Source: Zoroaster sp. YZ-2022 (taxonomy: Eukaryota; Echinodermata; Asteroidea; Forcipulatida; Zoroasteridae). From it: 64,000 nucleotides of DNA. The notes under the pieces are model-generated. The model saw only the letters and a list, made by a program, of their open reading frames with translations, made no database searches and was not told where the DNA came from. Positions 60,954 to 64,000 of this stretch are shown one piece after another; within the stretch, counting starts at the first letter, position 1; the number at the start of each line of letters is the position of its first letter. The position numbers and the translations under genes are program-made. The stretch spans positions 9,050,135-9,114,134 of the forward strand of contig CM055819.1 of the NCBI GenBank assembly GCA_029582265.1. The letters are read 5' to 3'.

Positions 60954-61350
60954 TGCAAAACCTGTTTGTATCTCAAACCTGCTCAGAAGGTGAAAAGCCA
61001 CAGTACTGGTCTCACCTACACAATCAGAACTAAATCCCAGTGTGACACACCCAATGTTATATATGTAATCTCATGTAAAAGATGTGGTATACAATATGTA
61101 GGGGAGACAAAAACCAAATTGTGTCTCCGCTTTGCCAACCATGTTTCCTCTGTGAAAACTATTTAAAAAAAACTACCCTGTGGCAATCCATTTTAACAAC
61201 CCTAATCATAGCATTAATGATGTTGAACTCATTGTAATTGAAGCCTGCACTAACAATGATACACATCGCAAACTTACGGAGTCACATTGGATACATCAAC
61301 TCAAAACACTTCAACCATATGGCCTCAACATCAACACAGGTATCAAATAA
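60954..61350 (+). pseudogene. Penelope-like element GIY-YIG endonuclease domain, broken
   Basis: The first frame reads CKTCLYLKPAQ ... CDTPNVIYVISCKRCGIQYV followed by GETKTKLCLRFANH. VIY and YVG are the GIY-YIG pair, with the cysteine spacing (C...C..C) and the arginine (LCLRFANH) usual for Penelope-like elements. After SVKTI and a stop, the second frame continues with VAIHFNNPN and LTESHWIHQLKTLQPYGLNI, supplying the conserved glutamate and the terminal PYGLN block. The reverse transcriptase part is absent, and no ATG opens the frame. The element family copies RNA and uses this nuclease to nick its target; this copy is a truncated, frameshifted 3' end. Confidence 0.88.
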
Positions 61351-61639
61351 CCCAGCTACCTTTACCTATATCATTACTATTCACCTATATCACTGCTGGA
61401 TTTTATCCATTCTATTCACCTATATCACTGCTGGATTTTATCAACTGTCTTGATATGTATTTTTTACCTTTATGTTGTCTTATCTTGTATATTATTACAT
61501 TTTTTCCAACTGTCTCTTATAGGACAATTTTAATTTAGCTATTTACACCCACACACCAACTCCTCTATTTGTATGGTGTAAACCCCCCTTTTGTTGTCGT
61601 ATCCCTTTGTGTATTGTCCTATTTTTACCCTAGCTTTAC

Positions 61640-61703
61640 CACCTCTCGAACCCACGACCTCTCGAATTCCGTACGAGCGCTCTACCAACTGAGCTAACCA
61701 GCC
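61640..61703 (-). pseudogene. tRNA-like sequence next to hammerhead
   Basis: On the minus strand it carries GGCTGGT, TAGCTCAGTTGGTAGAGC, the CTCGT/TCGAG anticodon arm around ACGGAAT, and GTGGGTTCGAGA (a B-box variant). The 3' acceptor strand is missing. It lies 17 bases from the hammerhead at 61720, and both are on the minus strand. Confidence 0.7.
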
Positions 61704-61719
61704 CCTATGTTGGAGGGCG

Positions 61720-61758
61720 GCCTTATCTTTCGATCCAAACCGGACCTTCGTCAGAGGC
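61720..61758 (-). ncRNA. Hammerhead ribozyme, minimal helix III type
   Basis: On the minus strand: stem I GCCT/AGGC (61755-61758 with 61720-61723); core CTGACGA (61748-61754); stem II GGTCC/GGATC (61742-61746 with 61732-61736, one G-T pair); GAA (61729-61731); an A-T pair around a two-base loop as helix III; A at the cleavage position (61724). All core positions are kept. CTGACGA...GAAA motifs of this form are known in Penelope-like elements, and this one lies about 370 bp downstream of the GIY-YIG fragment. Confidence 0.72.
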
Positions 61759-62254
61759 ATAGACAAGGAACAAACAAAACACATCCATTTATAGGGGAAA
61801 GGGAAAGCAAAGGATCATGGGGAGGGATCCAAAAAAGCTGGAAAATAGTAGCCAATTAAAGCAGCCAATGTGGGAAGTGAGCCACATAATAGGACGGGCT
61901 GTATGGTAGATACAGTGGCTTGTGGTGAAGCTAGGATAAGAAAAGAAGGTCACACAAGGGATATGAAACAATGGGGGTCAACCCCATACAAATGAGAAGT
62001 TGGCGCGTGGTTGTATTTACCCAGATTAAAATTGTCCTAAAATAGAAAATTGGCAATAGAGAACAGATGGTACAGATCCTTAACTTGGCCAGTGCCGGCC
62101 TGATAATGGCAAACCATTACACCAAACCAACACACCCAAGCGGGGCCCACGTGGGATATTGGTGGTTTTGGTGGGCGTAGGTGGGCTTGGGCCTGGAGTG
62201 GGCTATATAATGTGTACCTAAAATGTAAAGGTGTAAATAGTGGGCATGGTTTTT

Positions 62255-63790
62255 GCATGTGTGGCCCAGTGCTGTCCTTGCACCGTCTTGCCACAATGGT
62301 CTATCTTTATCAGGCCGGCACTGGCCCAGTTCAGTCGGTGTACCGTCTTGCCATAATGGTATGCCGCCATCAGGCCGGCACTGGCCCAGTACAGTCCCCG
62401 TACCGTCTTGCCGTAACTAGTGGTTTGCCATTATCAGGCCGGCACTGGCCCAGTTAAGGACCTGTACCGTCTTGCCGTAATGGTTTGCCACAATCAGCCC
62501 GGCACTGGGCCAGTACAGACCATCTTGCCGTAATGGTTTGCCATTATCAGGCCGGCACTGGGCCAGTACGTGCTATGTACCTGTTGCATGCCAGGTTGTG
62601 TAACAGCCGGCTGGCTGTGTAACGTCTTGCCGTAATGGTTGAACTGACCCAGTGCCGGGATGATTGAGGAAAACCATTCAGGCTGTGTACAGTCTTGCCG
62701 CAATAGTTTGCCACAATCAGCCCGGCACTGGGCCAGTACAGGCTATGTACAGTCTTGCCGTAATGGTTTGCCACAATCATCCCGACACTGGACCAGTTAA
62801 GGACCTTTACCGTCTTGCCGTAATGGTTTGCCACAATCAGCCCGGCACTGGGCCAGTACAGACTGTGTACCATCTTGCCGTAATGGTTTGCCATTATCAG
62901 GCCGGCACTGGGCCAGTACAGGCTATGTACCCTGTTGCCAGGTTGTGTAACGGCCGGCTGGCTGTGTAACGTCTTGCCGTAATGGTTTGCCGCAATCAGC
63001 CCAGTACTGGGCCAGTACAGGCTGTGTAACGTTTGCCATTATCAGGCAAGCATTGGCCCAGTTCACTCTGTGTATTGTCTTGTATTGTCTAATGGTTTGC
63101 CGCCATCAAAACGGCACTGACCCAGTACATTCCTTGTACTGTCTTGCTGTAATGGTTTGCCACAATCATCCCGGCACTGGCCCAGTTAAGGACCTTTACC
63201 GTCTTGCCGTAATGGTTTTCCACAATCATCCCGGCACTGGGCCAGTTCAGGCAGTGTACAGTCTTGCCGTAATGGTTTGCCACAATCAGCCCGGCACTGG
63301 GCCAGTACAGGCTATGTACAGTATTGGCGTAATGGTTTGCCACAATCATCCCGGCACTGGGCCAGTTAAGGACCTTTACCGTCTTGCCGCAATGGTTTGC
63401 CACAATCAGCCCGGCACTAGGCTAGTTCAGGCTGTGTACCGTCTTGCCGCAATGGTTTGCCACAATCAGCCCGGCACTGGGCCAGTTCAGGTTGTGTACA
63501 GTCTTGCCGTAATGGTTTGCCACAATCATCCCGGCACTGGGTCAGTTCAGGCTGAGTACAGTCTTGCCGTTATGGTTGCCATTATCAGGCCGGCACTGGG
63601 ACAATAAAGGCTATGTACCCTGTTACCGTAATGGTTTGCCGCAATCAGCCCAGCACTGGGCCAGTAAAGGCTATGTACTGTCTTGACGTAATGTTTTTGC
63701 CATTATCAGGACTACTGGCCCAGTTCAGGATCTGTACCGTCTTGCTTTAATGGTTTCTCGCAATCAGCCTGGCACCGGGCCATGGAACAC
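62255..63790 (+). repeat. 60-bp minisatellite, about 25 copies
   Basis: The unit (GTCTTGCCGTAATGGTTTGC + CACAATCAGCCCGGCACTGG + GCCAGTACAGGCTGTGTACC) repeats with an exact 60-bp period over most of the block. Variants (ATTATCAGG, ACAATCATC; CAGTTAAGGACC against CAGTACAGGCT) alternate. A longer variant with GGTTGTGTAACGGCCGGCTG occurs at about 62590 and 62940, which suggests a higher-order period near 350 bp. As 60 is divisible by three, long frames are open on both strands (206 residues at 62987-63607 plus, 104 at 63089-63403 minus) with 20-residue periodicity. I treat them as by-products of the repetition. Confidence 0.9.
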
Positions 63791-64000
63791 TGCATTTTTT
63801 GTTTGACACTACATGGGATAACTTGAGAAGTTATTACACATTATACTCTCTTATCCTGTCCACCATGTAAAGCTTCAGATCACGGTTGTTTATACAACTT
63901 TGCAAAAATTAATTTACAAACCTTTTTGTATTCTACAAACTTCTTAATAATTACAGGTAAATGATGGGCTGCACATGGTATGGCAGATTAAATAAAATTG

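Larger units (their letters stand above)
60400..60955. repeat. Inverted pair of tRNA-like units (palindrome)
   Basis: 60430-60775 is a unit of the 320-bp family in the orientation of 17.9-18.6 kb. 60780-60955 is part of the same unit in the opposite orientation (CTACTGCCGTTACCCAGG ... GGGGCTGGTTAGCTCAGTTGG). The axis is near 60777. The arrangement mirrors the inverted pair at 17.0/17.9 kb. Confidence 0.85.
61520..62039. repeat. 15-bp inverted repeat bounding the tRNA-like/hammerhead block
   Basis: TAGGACAATTTTAAT (about 61520) is opposed by ATTAAAATTGTCCTA (about 62025). The bounded block of about 520 bp holds a CACCCACACACC tract, the tRNA-like sequence and the hammerhead. These could be element termini. 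Confidence 0.55.

Noticed and set aside
62547..63607. Repetitive proteins of 101-206 residues on both strands
   Set aside because: The frames exist because the satellite unit is 60 bp; they are open on both strands at once, have no family resemblance and no flanking gene structure.

Overview
The window looks like a stretch of AT-rich, repeat-dominated nuclear DNA from a marine invertebrate animal. An echinoderm or another invertebrate deuterostome is my best guess. The guess rests on one single-exon animal neuropeptide-type GPCR, long intergenic distances, many short palindromic DNA transposons, tRNA-derived SINEs ending in (AAT)n or (ATT)n, Penelope-like retroelement pieces and very long AT microsatellites. 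Nothing in the sequence fixes the species.

Only one intact protein-coding gene can be supported: a 408-residue rhodopsin-class receptor on the minus strand (39805-41031), closest in character to somatostatin/allatostatin-C receptors. A copy of its last 24 codons plus some 3' UTR lies 1.1 kb upstream of its start (42122-42221), inside a palindromic transposon-like element.

Layout. 1-6.8 kb: intergenic DNA with two related palindromic MITEs. 6.9-9.2 kb: an element with inverted arms of about 600 bp. 9.4-16.8 kb: nested transposons (an 808-bp hAT-like element with a perfect 8-bp target duplication, inside a TA-flanked element), a perfectly bounded 641-bp MITE, and a cluster of ribozyme-bearing repeats nested in another MITE. 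16.9-18.7 kb: AT and (ATACATCT)n arrays around an intact-looking hammerhead ribozyme, next to tandem 320-bp units each carrying a tRNA-like sequence. 21.4-22.8 kb: second copies of the 9.8-11.1 kb elements. 23-39 kb: mostly unannotated intergenic DNA with scattered MITEs. 39.8-42.4 kb: the receptor and its captured tail. 42.6-46.7 kb: a 4.1-kb hAT-like insertion with a perfect 8-bp target duplication, containing a decayed DIRS-type reverse transcriptase. 48.1-48.7 kb: a tRNA-derived SINE and a MITE. 49.6-50.3 kb: two more ribozyme-bearing repeats. 58.4-63.8 kb: two minisatellites sharing a palindromic core, and between them a mariner transposase relic, an inverted pair of Penelope-like GIY-YIG endonuclease ends, tRNA-like units and a second well-formed hammerhead.

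The most interesting theme is a recurrent association of hammerhead ribozymes, tRNA-like units carrying pol III A and B boxes, and Penelope-like element ends. It appears at two separate loci, and the ribozyme stem II shows compensatory changes between copies. This could be a non-autonomous, self-cleaving retroelement family mobilised by Penelope-like machinery. Hammerheads in Penelope-like elements are already known; the tRNA-like linkage is my inference.
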